64,000 nucleotides of DNA from Massilia forsythiae (lineage in GTDB: Bacteria; Pseudomonadota; Gammaproteobacteria; Burkholderiales; Burkholderiaceae_D), in contig NZ_CP051685.1 of assembly GCF_012849555.1 (NCBI RefSeq), forward strand, positions 1 through 64,000. Reading direction: 5' to 3'. The notes under the pieces were generated by a model. The model saw nothing but the letters and a program-made list of their open reading frames with translations, ran no database searches and was not told the DNA's origin. Position 1 is the stretch's first letter. Each line of letters starts with the position of its first letter. Shown piece after piece: positions 1-7,091 of the stretch. A program made the translations under genes and the position numbers.

Positions 1-365
1 CTGACGCGCACGCCCATCTTCATCAGCGCTTGCGCGGTGTCGTACTGCACCTGCCACGCGGTTGCAGGGGCGCGGCGCTCGACTGGCAGGGCATCGAACA
101 TAGCGCGGATCTTCTGCTCGCCGGTGGCGGCAGGCGGTGGGCGGCGCCGGCGAACGAAGCCCGGCTCGACACCCACGAAATCGCCAGGCCGGCACTTCAC
201 TTCGGCCAGGTCGATCGGGTACAGCTTGAAGCCGCGATACCATTCCAGCGGGCCGAGGATCAGAACCTGGCGCCCATTCAGGTGCGCCTCGCGACCGGTC
301 AGGTTGCACAGCTCGACCATGTCGCCCACCTTGAACGGGCCGTAATCGAATTCGTCATCGCGCAT
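1..365 (-). CDS. Phage protein of unknown function, 3' end off the window
   Basis: Reading leftward from ATG at 365-363, the frame stays open for 121 codons to the window edge, so the C-terminus is missing. The start lies two bases after the TGA of the preceding gene, which places it in the same leftward early operon. The N-terminal part (FKVGDMVELC, then GRQVLILGPLEWY) has the look of a small SH3/KOW-type beta barrel, and a run of arginines and prolines follows near residues 78-84. That fold guess is an inference; I do not recognise the family. The open frames on the opposite strand here are shadows. Confidence 0.6.
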   Translation of the reverse strand, partial: MRDDEFDYGPFKVGDMVELCNLTGREAHLNGRQVLILGPLEWYRGFKLYPIDLAEVKCRPGDFVGVEPGFVRRRRPPPAATGEQKIRAMFDALPVERRAPATAWQVQYDTAQALMKMGVRV

Positions 366-367
366 GG

Positions 368-760
368 TCAGGCCCTCCGGAAGTTCGGCGTTTCGCGGCG
401 CGACCATTCCGGTGCGTCGTCGCGCGGGCCGCGGCTGTTGGTGTGGTACTTCGGGTTCAGCGTGCCGGTCATCAGGTTCGGGCGCCACGCTGGCGGCGCC
501 ACCTGGCCGACGTACTTCTCCTTCGGGTGCTGGTCGGCGAAGTGCTTGCGCGTCGATTCGGTCACGTCGATCTTGCCGGCCGGGGCTTCGTACAGCCAGC
601 CCATCTCGAAAGCGTTTTGGATCTTGGCGCGCTGGGCGCGTTTGTCGCCGAAGTCGACTGCCATGAAAAGCTGTTCACGGGTCTGCGCGCCAATGGCGAT
701 GATCAACTTCGCGGCCTGGTAGATCGCCGCGGTGGTGTTGGGGATGGTTCTGACGGTCAC
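368..760 (-). CDS. Phage protein of unknown function
   Basis: 130 aa starting at GTG (760-758), which overlaps the stop of the upstream 37-aa gene by four bases (GTGA). The first 65 residues (IYQAAKLIIAIGAQTREQLFMAVDF and on to AFEMGWLYEAP) read like a small helical DNA-binding or winged-helix domain: a helix, a short turn, then a strand-like WLYEAPAGKIDVTES. The C-terminal half is polar and proline-rich and probably disordered. It is the second-last visible gene of the leftward operon. A role in DNA binding is only inferred from the secondary-structure pattern. Confidence 0.6.
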   Translation of the reverse strand: MTVRTIPNTTAAIYQAAKLIIAIGAQTREQLFMAVDFGDKRAQRAKIQNAFEMGWLYEAPAGKIDVTESTRKHFADQHPKEKYVGQVAPPAWRPNLMTGTLNPKYHTNSRGPRDDAPEWSRRETPNFRRA

Positions 761-870
761 GGGAGCCTCTGAATCGTAAATTGTGCGAACTGGCAGTCTT
801 CGGCATGGGGCCGGCCTTGCGGGCGGCCGCAGGCGACGCAGCGCGGGGCGGAGTGGCGGATATAGATCAC
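757..870 (-). CDS. 37-aa CxxC mini-protein
   Basis: A small gene starting at GTG (870-868) that overlaps the TGA of the DndC-like gene (GTGA) and ends overlapping the next start in the same way. A purine-rich GGAGGGGGACC sits just upstream. The product has a compact metal-binding pattern: CVAC, then a His and another Cys twelve to sixteen residues later (CVACGRPQGRPHAEDC). Tiny zinc-ribbon proteins of this kind are common in phage early operons. The overlaps on both sides and the ribosome binding site argue that it is translated; its function is unknown. Confidence 0.5.
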   Translation of the reverse strand: MIYIRHSAPRCVACGRPQGRPHAEDCQFAQFTIQRLP

Positions 871-2096
871 AGGTCCCCCTCCGAAAATAGCCGCGGCTGC
901 ACGACGCCGTTCTGGTAGACGGTGTCCATGATCGTGGTGGCCACCGGCTCGGTACCGTCCCATTTGTTCGGCCAGGTCTTCAGCGAGATCAGCTCGCGGA
1001 TGCGTACCTCCTCCTCGGCATTGATCATGTCGACCAGCGGACGCCCGAGCCGGCGCGCGGCTTCGTTCACCTCGGCCTGGATCGCCAGCAACCGATCGAG
1101 GCCCATCAGACGCGCCTTCAGGGTCAGCGGCCCCATGCGTTGCGGGTTCTTGCCGATGCTGCCGTCCTTCAGCCGCTCGGCGCCGGACTTGCGCAGCCGG
1201 TGCTGCGGTTCGCGCAGCTCGCGCCATAGCACCTTGATGCCCTTCATTGGCGCCATATAGGCCCACTGCGGGTTATTCAGCACCGTATCGAGGGCCGTAT
1301 CCTCCTGGGCCAGCGGGCAGCCGACGCAGCCGGTGCGCGCGTTGATCTCTTCGGCCTCGTCGCCACCGTAGGCATCAGCGATTGCGGCCGTGCTCCAGTC
1401 GCCGAACTGTTCGGTCGGCGCCCAGTGCTTGAGCCATTCCCACACGTGGCAGACGCGCCAGTGCAGCAGCGGCGCCAGAGTGGCTATGCGGCCACGCAAG
1501 CCCTTCGCGTTCGGCAGCACCTGTTGGTACCAGCCCTGGCCGCACTCGGCGCCATCTTTCCCGCAGCTCATTTCGATGCGACGGTCTCGGATCGCGCTCT
1601 CGCCCTGGCGCACGCCAGTGATCATGAGGATCTGGCCGTCCAACTGCTCGACGCGGCGACGCAGCGCCTCTTCCATCGGCTCGATCTTGATCTGACCTGT
1701 GCACCAACGCAGAGTGTTGTTATTCGGCGGCGGCACCCCGCGCCCCAGGATGTAGACCATGAAGCGGTCGTCGAGCGGCGCGGTGACCACCTCCACCTGG
1801 ACGCCGCGCTCGCGCAGCTCGTCCATGATTTGCTGCGCGGACGCCGCCAGCGGTAGCAGCTCCTGGCGCGTGTCGGCGTAGAACACGGTCAGAGTCCTGG
1901 GACGAGGAATCTTGCCGGCGTCGATCAGGTACATAACCAGGGTGAGCGTCGCCGAAGAGTCCTTGCCGCCGGACCAGGCTATGCCCCAGTGCTCGTGGTC
2001 GGCGCCATAGGCCTGCAGCGACTGGATCGTCAGCTCGATCGAATCCGTCATCTGCATGCGGCGCGCGCCGGCGGCGAAGATGTCGATCTGGTTCAT
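867..2096 (-). CDS. DndC-like PP-loop (PAPS reductase family) protein
   Basis: 409 aa with the ATP-pyrophosphatase PP-loop SGGKDS at residues 42-47, so it should activate a substrate by adenylation. Downstream are RWCTGQIKIEP (Cys132), a GVRxGES box near 161-167, and two cysteine pairs (Cys178/Cys185 and TGCVGC, Cys257/Cys260). DndC, the sulfur-transfer enzyme of DNA phosphorothioation, has this same layout: PP-loop plus conserved cysteines that hold an Fe-S cluster. No cysteine desulfurase (DndA/IscS), DndB, DndD or DndE is encoded in the window, so it is either an orphan or uses host sulfur donors. PAPS reductase-family proteins are common in phages, and most are untested. Start ATG 2096 overlaps the upstream stop by ATGA. 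Confidence 0.85.
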   Translation of the reverse strand: MNQIDIFAAGARRMQMTDSIELTIQSLQAYGADHEHWGIAWSGGKDSSATLTLVMYLIDAGKIPRPRTLTVFYADTRQELLPLAASAQQIMDELRERGVQVEVVTAPLDDRFMVYILGRGVPPPNNNTLRWCTGQIKIEPMEEALRRRVEQLDGQILMITGVRQGESAIRDRRIEMSCGKDGAECGQGWYQQVLPNAKGLRGRIATLAPLLHWRVCHVWEWLKHWAPTEQFGDWSTAAIADAYGGDEAEEINARTGCVGCPLAQEDTALDTVLNNPQWAYMAPMKGIKVLWRELREPQHRLRKSGAERLKDGSIGKNPQRMGPLTLKARLMGLDRLLAIQAEVNEAARRLGRPLVDMINAEEEVRIRELISLKTWPNKWDGTEPVATTIMDTVYQNGVVQPRLFSEGDL

Positions 2097-2572
2097 GCTC
2101 GCGCTCCCATGGCGGCCGGGCCGGCGCCGAACAGCGCAGCAACCAGCGGATCACGAGCAGTCGGCTTGCGGCTGACGCGCACCGAGTACGGCTCGTCGTC
2201 GCGCAGGATATGGAAGTGGCGGCTCGGATCGCGCGCAGCGACTTCCAGGCCGGAGCGACCTCCGCCGGCGCGCGCCACCGGCAGCGCGGCCAGGCCGGCC
2301 AGGTAGGCTGCGGCCTGCTCGGCATCCATCAGGATGCAGTAGACCGCGCGCCCCAGGGCGTAAGCTGTGCCGTCGACGTAGCGCGCGATGCCCATGACGC
2401 CGGCGCCGCGCAAGTCATTGATATAGCCGCGCACACCGGACGGACCGACTTTGAGCAGGCTGGCGATGTCCTCGCGCATCATCTCGCCGGCCTGCAGCGC
2501 GGTGACCAGCTTGCGGATCTTCTCCAGGCGTGCGGCGGTGTTGCCGTGGGTGACGTGGGCTGCGCGAGTCAC
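2093..2572 (-). CDS. Phage winged-helix DNA-binding protein
   Basis: 159 aa. Residues 14-60 (RLEKIRKLVTAL, MMREDIASLLKVGPSGVRGYINDLRGAGVM) fit a winged helix-turn-helix in which a middle helix pair is followed by a recognition helix, much like small phage regulators that sense a DNA end or operator. The rest alternates strand-like segments (HFHILRDDEPYSVRVSR). It overlaps both neighbours by ATGA, so it is translationally coupled with the DndC-like gene downstream. A regulatory or replication role is an inference from the fold pattern and its place in the early operon. Confidence 0.65.
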   Translation of the reverse strand: MTRAAHVTHGNTAARLEKIRKLVTALQAGEMMREDIASLLKVGPSGVRGYINDLRGAGVMGIARYVDGTAYALGRAVYCILMDAEQAAAYLAGLAALPVARAGGGRSGLEVAARDPSRHFHILRDDEPYSVRVSRKPTARDPLVAALFGAGPAAMGARA

Positions 2573-2862
2573 TTGATCACCTCGAACATGTCGGTGGTGG
2601 CCAGATCACGCACGACGGCGGCCGGCGCGCTGGCAAAGATCGTGGCGATGCTGTCGCAGCCGACGCCGCCGTATGGCAGGTCAGTGGCGCGCCAGCCGGG
2701 CGGCAGTTGGTCGAGGCTCGTGATTTCGATCGCCCAGTCGGCTTCGATCCCGGAATCACGCGCTGCATCGATTGCGTATTGGTCGGCCGCCAGCAGCGCC
2801 GCCGGCTCGTTCTCAGCGACGACGACGAACATCACCTGTGCAGTTGCGGCGAAGAGTTTCAT
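2569..2862 (-). CDS. Phage protein of unknown function
   Basis: 97 aa beginning MKLFAATAQVMFVVVAENE. I chose ATG 2862 rather than the longer upstream frame because GGAGGTT precedes it at the right distance and the ATG overlaps the upstream TGA (ATGA). The sequence reads as an alpha/beta fold: a strand (VMFVVVAE), a helix (PAALLAADQYAIDAARD), a strand (WAIEITSLDQL), and a glycine-rich turn. It looks like small phage proteins annotated only as hypothetical. It ends overlapping the winged-helix gene start. Confidence 0.6.
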   Translation of the reverse strand: MKLFAATAQVMFVVVAENEPAALLAADQYAIDAARDSGIEADWAIEITSLDQLPPGWRATDLPYGGVGCDSIATIFASAPAAVVRDLATTDMFEVIK

Positions 2863-3575
2863 GACAGAACCTCCGAGCTTTCTGCCGGCGCCGCACCGGC
2901 CTTGGCTTCGTCGTACTTCTGGATGCCCCAAGCCAGCGCGTAGCAACACCAGGTGAATGCGCCGGTGTATTCGGTGAAGTCGTGTTCGAAGAGCTCTTCG
3001 AAGTGCCAGCTAGGGCCGCGCGGCGCCGCAGAGTAGGGATCGTTGCGATAGCTGAATTCATAGGCCGCTGTCGTCGCGTAATGCTCGCCATCCTCAACCC
3101 GGTCCAGCACTTCCGACTGCACCTGCTCCCACAGCTCCCGGCGCTGATCCTTATCGAGCGTGCCCTCGTCCTTACCGCGACGCATCCATTGAACGCGGTA
3201 TTCGTTGATAACGCGCGTGAATTTGTCCTGGTCGAACTCCTTGGCCTTGCGGCCGCTGTTGGCGCCGTTGGCGTCGACTGCCACCAGCTTCTCGCCCCAG
3301 TAGCCCAAATTGATCGCCAGCGCACGCCCACGGCTGGCGTGATAGGCGCGATCGTGACCGAAGAATTCGAACATGTCCTCAATCCGCTTGAAGACGAACG
3401 TGCCCATATCGCCGGTGTAGCACAGGTAGCCGGGCCAGGTGATCAGGTCGAAGTAGTAACAGCTGGTGTCGGGCCGTTTGAATCGGACATGGCGATTCAG
3501 GCCGTCGTCGCGCAGGATGGTCATCACATGGCTGCCCACGTCGCGCAGGAAGCGCTCTTGAGTGCAACCGCTCAT
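2859..3575 (-). CDS. Conserved phage early protein, unknown function
   Basis: 238 aa, acidic and rich in aromatic residues (Tyr, Trp and Phe pairs such as CYYFDLITWPGYLCYTGDMG). From memory, proteins with this same opening (extended ...FLRDV...MTxLxDDG...HVRFKRP...) recur in temperate phages of enteric and Burkholderia-type hosts as hypothetical early genes. No catalytic motif can be named. The last third (WHFEELFEHDFTEYTGAFTWCCYAL) is likely helical. It is linked by four-base overlaps to genes on both sides within the leftward operon. Confidence 0.75.
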   Translation of the reverse strand: MSGCTQERFLRDVGSHVMTILRDDGLNRHVRFKRPDTSCYYFDLITWPGYLCYTGDMGTFVFKRIEDMFEFFGHDRAYHASRGRALAINLGYWGEKLVAVDANGANSGRKAKEFDQDKFTRVINEYRVQWMRRGKDEGTLDKDQRRELWEQVQSEVLDRVEDGEHYATTAAYEFSYRNDPYSAAPRGPSWHFEELFEHDFTEYTGAFTWCCYALAWGIQKYDEAKAGAAPAESSEVLS

Positions 3576-3778
3576 TGCAGGCCTCCGACGTAGACCGCCG
3601 GCGCGGCGCTGACGCCGGCTTTCGCCAGCACCTGACAGTGAGCCGCCGGGACGTGCGCGCGGCAGGCGATCTCAAGTCCGGCGCCGAGGCGCGCCCAGTA
3701 TGCTGCCTGCACAGCGAGGTTGCCGCAGGTCGAGGTGCCGGCGATTTGCACCGCTGGCGTGGTTTGATGTGATAGCAT
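3572..3778 (-). CDS. Small phage protein, unknown
   Basis: 68 aa starting at ATG 3778 behind GAGGAACG, a good ribosome binding site, and ending in an ATGA overlap with the next gene. The composition is rich in Ala, Gly and Cys (TSTCGNLAVQAAYWARLG, then EIACRAHVPAAHC). No family recognised. The RBS and overlap are the evidence that it is real; the sequence itself carries little signal. Confidence 0.45.
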   Translation of the reverse strand: MLSHQTTPAVQIAGTSTCGNLAVQAAYWARLGAGLEIACRAHVPAAHCQVLAKAGVSAAPAVYVGGLQ

Positions 3779-3809
3779 TCGTTCCTCACTTGAAGTTGTA
3801 GTTCGAAGA

Positions 3810-3833
3810 AGCCCGGTTGCCGCCGGGCTTTTT
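3810..3833. terminator. GC hairpin between two early genes
   Basis: AGCCCGG (3810-3816) pairs with CCGGGCT (3823-3829) around a six-base loop, and the plus strand continues with TTTT. The hairpin lies directly behind the stop codon of the leftward 108-aa gene, where the minus strand has only a weak T-rich tail (TTCTTCG). It may attenuate the leftward operon or stop stray rightward transcripts. Direction is uncertain. Confidence 0.45.
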
Positions 3834-4159
3834 CATTTCTGCTGCACTGTCGCGGCGTGCCGCCCTTCCCACCTGTCGCGCCGCATCACCTGGTGCGGGA
3901 TCGGGTCAAAGCTCCCGATCGGGCCGGCGTCTTCGCCCTGGGGCGCCTTCAATGCCCACTTCCCCTTGATGTTCTTCGCGCCGATCTGGCGCAGCGCCGG
4001 CGTCACCGCAGAGCCCATGCCCATGCCATTCCAGCGGCACCAGTCTTCACCGATGCGCTCGGCGATCTCCACCGGCTCGAGCGGCTCGCCCGCCGCCAGC
4101 AGCACGGCGCGCACCTTCTCGTTGCGCTCGGCTGCCGTCGGCTTCTTCCCTTGATCCAT
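3833..4159 (-). CDS. Small winged-helix-like phage protein
   Basis: 108 aa, with MDQGKK preceded by GAAGGAGGGCAG. Residues 10-75 (ERNEKVRAVLLAAGEPLEPVEIAERIG, then SAVTPALRQIGAKNIKGKWAL) match the usual order of a winged helix: helix 1, a short turn, helix 2, recognition helix, then a wing (GKWALK). Phage early operons often encode such proteins as transcription modulators or replication accessories. The C-terminus is basic. The DNA-binding role is an inference. Confidence 0.6.
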   Translation of the reverse strand: MDQGKKPTAAERNEKVRAVLLAAGEPLEPVEIAERIGEDWCRWNGMGMGSAVTPALRQIGAKNIKGKWALKAPQGEDAGPIGSFDPIPHQVMRRDRWEGRHAATVQQK

Positions 4160-4243
4160 CTGCCCTCCTTCTCTGACGCGCCGCAGTCGATGGGACGCGG
4201 CTGGGTTTATCGTGTTATTCGTGGGGAGCTGGCTGCCCGGAGA

Positions 4244-4489
4244 TCAGCGACGAGGGGCCGCGCGGTCGCAGCCGGGGGTCTCGCCGTTTTCGAGCTGGAT
4301 CTGGTCGCCGGCCTGGCGCTCCAGGCGCTGCACATCGAACCACTGCGAGTCGCGCATGGTGCCGTCGCCGGCAACGCGCGGCGCTACCAGCACCTGGTTG
4401 CAGCCCGTGAGGTATTCGACGTAGCCGGTAGCGACGCCCATGAATCCGGTGATCTTGTCGCGGTAGATGTAGCCCAGTTGAAAGTTCAT
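4244..4489 (-). CDS. Conserved 81-aa phage protein
   Basis: 81 aa starting MNFQLGYIYRDKITGFMGVA. This opening, Lys-containing DKxTGFxGVATGYxEYLxGC, followed by QVLVAPR and DSQWFDVQRLE, is one I know from many phage and integrated-element proteins annotated as hypothetical. The pattern suggests a small all-beta fold. AGGAGCAATAA upstream serves as ribosome binding site. The function is not known in any homologue I can recall. Confidence 0.7.
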   Translation of the reverse strand: MNFQLGYIYRDKITGFMGVATGYVEYLTGCNQVLVAPRVAGDGTMRDSQWFDVQRLERQAGDQIQLENGETPGCDRAAPRR

Positions 4490-4526
4490 TTATTGCTCCT
4501 TTGATATTTGATGTGTGGCCCAGGGC

Positions 4527-4838
4527 TTACGCTTCGGCTGGTTGCCCGCTGCCGGCACGCGAGCGCTTGCTGTCGCCGTGGAACTTGGCCCGGCGATCTC
4601 CCATCAGCGCGCGCAGGTCGTTGGTAGGCAGGCCGGTGACCTCGTGCATGCGGATCAGCAGCGAGGCGCCGACCGGCATGCGGTGGTGGCGGATCTTGCT
4701 CAGCACCGGCGGCGCCACGTCCAGCCGGCGCGACAGCGCGGCGTCGTTCTTCAATTCCAGTCGGCCAAGCAGAGCGTCGAGCAGCGCGCCCTGGTTGAAG
4801 GTCTCGGCGGTTTGGATTGCATCGGCTTGCGTGCTCAT
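4527..4838 (-). CDS. Cro/C1-like helix-turn-helix protein
   Basis: 103 aa from ATG 4838 (GAAGAG just upstream); the longer frame reading further upstream is low-complexity and was not used. Residues 17-80 (ALLDALLGRLELKNDAALSRRLDVAPPVLSKIRHHRMPVGASLLIRMHEVTGL) form a lambda-repressor-type HTH with recognition helix APPVLSKIRHHR. Related stand-alone proteins ending in ...DLRALMGDRR are frequent in betaproteobacterial genomes and prophages. A regulator of early phage genes is likely; its operator is unknown. Confidence 0.7.
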   Translation of the reverse strand: MSTQADAIQTAETFNQGALLDALLGRLELKNDAALSRRLDVAPPVLSKIRHHRMPVGASLLIRMHEVTGLPTNDLRALMGDRRAKFHGDSKRSRAGSGQPAEA

Positions 4839-4900
4839 CTCTTCGGTTCCCTGTGGTGGTTGGTATTGGTGGCGGCATTGGCCCGCCGCCTGGGTATTGC

Positions 4901-5122
4901 CTACGTCGACCCGCCTGCCGGGCCGGCGCGCGCTGATCCGTCGCCCCAGCCCTTTTCCAGCCGCTCGACCGCTTCGGCCAGTTCGTTCCCGTCCTTGTAG
5001 TGGCGCGATTCGGCGCGCCGGCGCTCTTCCTCGGTGGCGCGGTGCTTCGCGGCGCGGCTGCGCGCCCATTTGCTCGCCATCACCAGCACCTTGCTGCGCT
5101 GCTTTTCCTCTCGTGCATCCAT
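4901..5122 (-). CDS. Small basic phage protein
   Basis: 73 aa, highly charged (KQRSKVLVMASKWARSRAAKHRATEEERRRAESRHY), predicted to be one long helix or coiled coil. GAGGGTGAC precedes ATG 5122. It lies between two regulator-like genes of the leftward early operon, with gaps of about 50-60 bp. No family recognised. The charge pattern suggests nucleic-acid or protein binding, which is inference only. Confidence 0.45.
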   Translation of the reverse strand: MDAREEKQRSKVLVMASKWARSRAAKHRATEEERRRAESRHYKDGNELAEAVERLEKGWGDGSARAGPAGGST

Positions 5123-5173
5123 GTCACCCTCGTTAATCAGTCGCTCTTCGGTACCCGCAGGATGCGAAATCCT

Positions 5174-5461
5174 TCAAACCCGCAAGAAAGGCTTCGGCGC
5201 GCCGCCGCGGCTCTGGCGCGACGCCGGCGTGACCCTGGCCCGAACCGGGCCTGCTTTGGGCATAGGCCCTGCCGCCTGGCGCCGGGTACGATGTGCAGGG
5301 TCGGCTTCACGGGTCATCGAGGCCGACAGCTGCTGCAGGCCCAGGCCGATCGCCGTGCTCATCGACAGGCCCATCGGGTCGAAAACGGCCTTCATGGCCA
5401 GGTACACGTCGGGCGACAAGTAGCCCTTGACGGAGATGTTCTTGGCGTTCGGGTTGCTCAT
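5174..5461 (-). CDS. Possible ribbon-helix-helix phage protein
   Basis: 95 aa. The first 50 residues fit a ribbon-helix-helix: a strand (KNISVKGYLS), helix 1 (PDVYLAMKAVFDPMG), a short turn and helix 2 (STAIGLGLQQLSASM). The remaining 45 residues are basic and disordered. AGGAGAAGC precedes ATG 5461. Arc/MetJ-type proteins are common DNA-binding regulators in phages; the assignment rests on pattern only. A second small regulator next to the Cro-like gene would fit an early control region. Confidence 0.5.
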   Translation of the reverse strand: MSNPNAKNISVKGYLSPDVYLAMKAVFDPMGLSMSTAIGLGLQQLSASMTREADPAHRTRRQAAGPMPKAGPVRARVTPASRQSRGGAPKPFLRV

Positions 5462-5516
5462 GGTTTTGCTTCTCCTAGTGGTGCGGGTTACAGGAAAGGG
5501 TGGAACGGATGTCTTG

Positions 5517-5849
5517 CTATTGCTTCAATGGGCCATGCTCGGACAACGTCATGATGTTGTCGCGATTGGGTGGCGTACGGCCGGCGCGACCCGGCTCAGG
5601 CGCCGGGTCGGTCGAGCGGCGATTTGAAGAGGAACCGCGTCCGCGCAGGTACCCCCAGTCAACTCGGTCATTCATGTCTTCGCAGCGCGAGGCGCCGCCG
5701 GACAGTTTCTCAATCTCAGGGCACTTATCAGCAGGGACCAGGCCGCGCTTAATCCACTCGTAGACTGAGACGGGGCTGATCCCAAAATGAGACGCAACGA
5801 CGGCAACGCCGCCAGCCCGCTCCATTGCTTCTTTGATTTGAGTGCTCAT
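5517..5849 (-). CDS. Cro-like HTH protein (YdaS type)
   Basis: 110 aa from ATG 5849. Residues 3-60 (IKEAMERAGGVAVVASHFGISPVSVYEWIKRGLVP, then CPEIEKLSGGASRCEDM) match the YdaS/Cro family of phage HTH proteins, with recognition helix SPVSVYEWIKRG. It is the first gene of the leftward early operon and faces the repressor gene across three operators. A strong promoter (TTGACT, 17 bp, TGATAC) ends seven bases before this ATG, so its mRNA may have no leader. Its expected job is to repress repressor synthesis and favour the lytic programme. The C-terminal 45 residues are low-complexity. Confidence 0.8.
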   Translation of the reverse strand: MSTQIKEAMERAGGVAVVASHFGISPVSVYEWIKRGLVPADKCPEIEKLSGGASRCEDMNDRVDWGYLRGRGSSSNRRSTDPAPEPGRAGRTPPNRDNIMTLSEHGPLKQ

Positions 5850-5856
5850 ACACACA

Positions 5857-5920
5857 GTATCAGGTTAAACCTAATATTAAGTCAAGGTTAAACCTAACTT
5901 TTTTTTGATAGGCTTAGCCT
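5857..5920. promoter_or_regulatory. Repressor/Cro operator cluster with leftward promoter
   Basis: Three near-palindromic 11-bp sites lie 23 and 25 bp apart: AGGTTAAACCT at 5862-5872, the same at 5885-5895, and AGGCTTAGCCT at 5910-5920. A leftward promoter overlaps them: -35 TTGACT (5885-5880) and -10 TGATAC (5862-5857) with a 17-bp spacer. The first operator covers the spacer and touches the -10 box; the second touches the -35 box. The third adjoins the repressor ATG (5922). This matches the layout of a lambdoid immunity region. The repressor is the expected ligand. Confidence 0.85.
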
Positions 5921-5921
5921 T

Positions 5922-6599
5922 ATGAAATTTGCTCAAATATTAAGGAAGCGCCGTAAGGAGCTCGGCCTCACCCAGCAGAACATCGCGGACATTTGGGGAA
6001 TCAAATCCGTAAATGTTTCTGACTGGGAGCGTGGAAAGGGCATGCCTGAGGCATCCAAGCTCCCCGCTCTGGCAAAAAGACTGGAGATGTCTCTATCGGA
6101 GCTGATGGGCGAAACAGCGCGCCTTGAGGCTGGGGCGCAAGTTGCGCTCATGCAGGATGACTTGGAGGACGGGCCAGAGATTCTGGCAACGCCGCGTCTG
6201 ATTCCTGTTGCTGGCCGCGTGCAGGCGGGGCCTGATGGCCTGCTGCATATTGATGACTTTCCGTTGGAGTGCCCTGAGGGGTACATGCTGTGGTACACCT
6301 CGTGCGTTGAGGCGTACGCCCTACGCGTGCGCGGCGAGAGCATGAGTCCCCGCTACCTCCCAGGCGAATACGTCGGTGTCGACCCGTGCGCCGACGTCCT
6401 GCCCAGCGACGAGGTGATCGTGCTTTTCCACGAGGGCCAGCGCATGATCAAGCGCTTGCTGTGGGCGCGGGACGGTCAGGCCTGCTTTGAGTCGGTCAAC
6501 AAGGATTACCAGAATATCATCTGCGACTTGGCAGAAATATCTGCGATGCATCTGGTGATCGGTCACATCCCGAAGTCCGCCTTTCGACCCAGCGTATAA
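5922..6599 (+). CDS. CI-type prophage repressor (HTH + S24 peptidase)
   Basis: 225 aa. Residues 1-65 are a lambda-repressor-like HTH (LTQQNIADIWGIKSVNVSDWERG). Residues 95-220 are a LexA/S24 autoprotease domain with a candidate cleavage site Ala102-Gly103 (GRVQAG), catalytic Ser140 (GESMSP) and Lys177 (MIKRLL). It should keep the prophage silent by binding the AGGTTAAACCT-type sites, and cleave itself when RecA filaments form. No clear Shine-Dalgarno precedes ATG 5922, and operator 3 lies right against it, as with leaderless lambda cI. It starts the rightward lysogenic block. Confidence 0.93.
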   Translation: MKFAQILRKRRKELGLTQQNIADIWGIKSVNVSDWERGKGMPEASKLPALAKRLEMSLSELMGETARLEAGAQVALMQDDLEDGPEILATPRLIPVAGRVQAGPDGLLHIDDFPLECPEGYMLWYTSCVEAYALRVRGESMSPRYLPGEYVGVDPCADVLPSDEVIVLFHEGQRMIKRLLWARDGQACFESVNKDYQNIICDLAEISAMHLVIGHIPKSAFRPSV

Positions 6600-6603
6600 C
6601 GAC

Positions 6604-6921
6604 ATGAAAAAAATACTAGCGATTGTGCTAATAGCAGCAAGCGCAGCGGCCGGCGCCCTTGAGTGCGACAAGTCTGCAGCGCTGAACGTAAAAGTGATGA
6701 TGCGCGATCTGGCGACATGGAGGACCGAAGGTGACCACGTTGCCGTCTATTGGACTTTTGCGATTGAAAACAATCCTCGGGCAAAGCAGCTGCAGATGGT
6801 GCGGACGTATGCAGACACGGATGCTTGTCTCACCGGCGGCGCGCGCGAGATCCATTTCTATCGCAAGAAAAAACTCATGGGCATTGCATCGCCTACATCG
6901 GGCATTAGGCTTGTCGATTGA
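6604..6921 (+). CDS. Small exported protein, cargo gene
   Basis: 105 aa, with a clear signal peptide (MKKILAIVLIAASAAAGA, cleavage probably after AGA or ALEC) followed by about 85 mature residues with Cys pairs at LECDK and DACL. It starts four bases after the repressor stop, so it is expressed with the repressor in the lysogen. The mature part is beta-rich (HVAVYWTFAIENN). Exported proteins made with a prophage repressor are often conversion or exclusion factors; here that is only inference. No family recognised. Confidence 0.65.
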   Translation: MKKILAIVLIAASAAAGALECDKSAALNVKVMMRDLATWRTEGDHVAVYWTFAIENNPRAKQLQMVRTYADTDACLTGGAREIHFYRKKKLMGIASPTSGIRLVD

Positions 6922-6977
6922 GACGCTCCGGCGCAGCGGCATGCGCCAAACTCTTACTCACCAAGGAGAGATACAAT

Positions 6978-7091
6978 ATGGCTGGCAATCAAAAAATTCC
7001 CGAATTTGTGCACAAGCCTACTGAACAAAAAGGCCATGTCCCAAGGCCGGCCGAGCACAAGCCCCCGCCACCTCCACCAGACAAAAAATGA
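6978..7091 (+). CDS. 37-aa proline-rich mini-protein
   Basis: ATG 6978 follows AAGGAGAG, a strong ribosome binding site, and the stop overlaps the next start (ATGA at 7088-7091). The product opens MAGNQKIPEFVHKPTEQKGH and ends in a run of six prolines and two lysines. It is short, hydrophilic and probably unfolded alone. Tight coupling with the membrane protein downstream suggests that the two act together, perhaps as a partner or inhibitor. No function is known. Confidence 0.6.
   Translation: MAGNQKIPEFVHKPTEQKGHVPRPAEHKPPPPPPDKK

Noticed and set aside
30..722. 230-aa plus-strand frame at the left edge
   Set aside because: Opposite to two overlapping, ribosome-binding-site-linked genes of the leftward operon; the codon pattern fits shadow reading.
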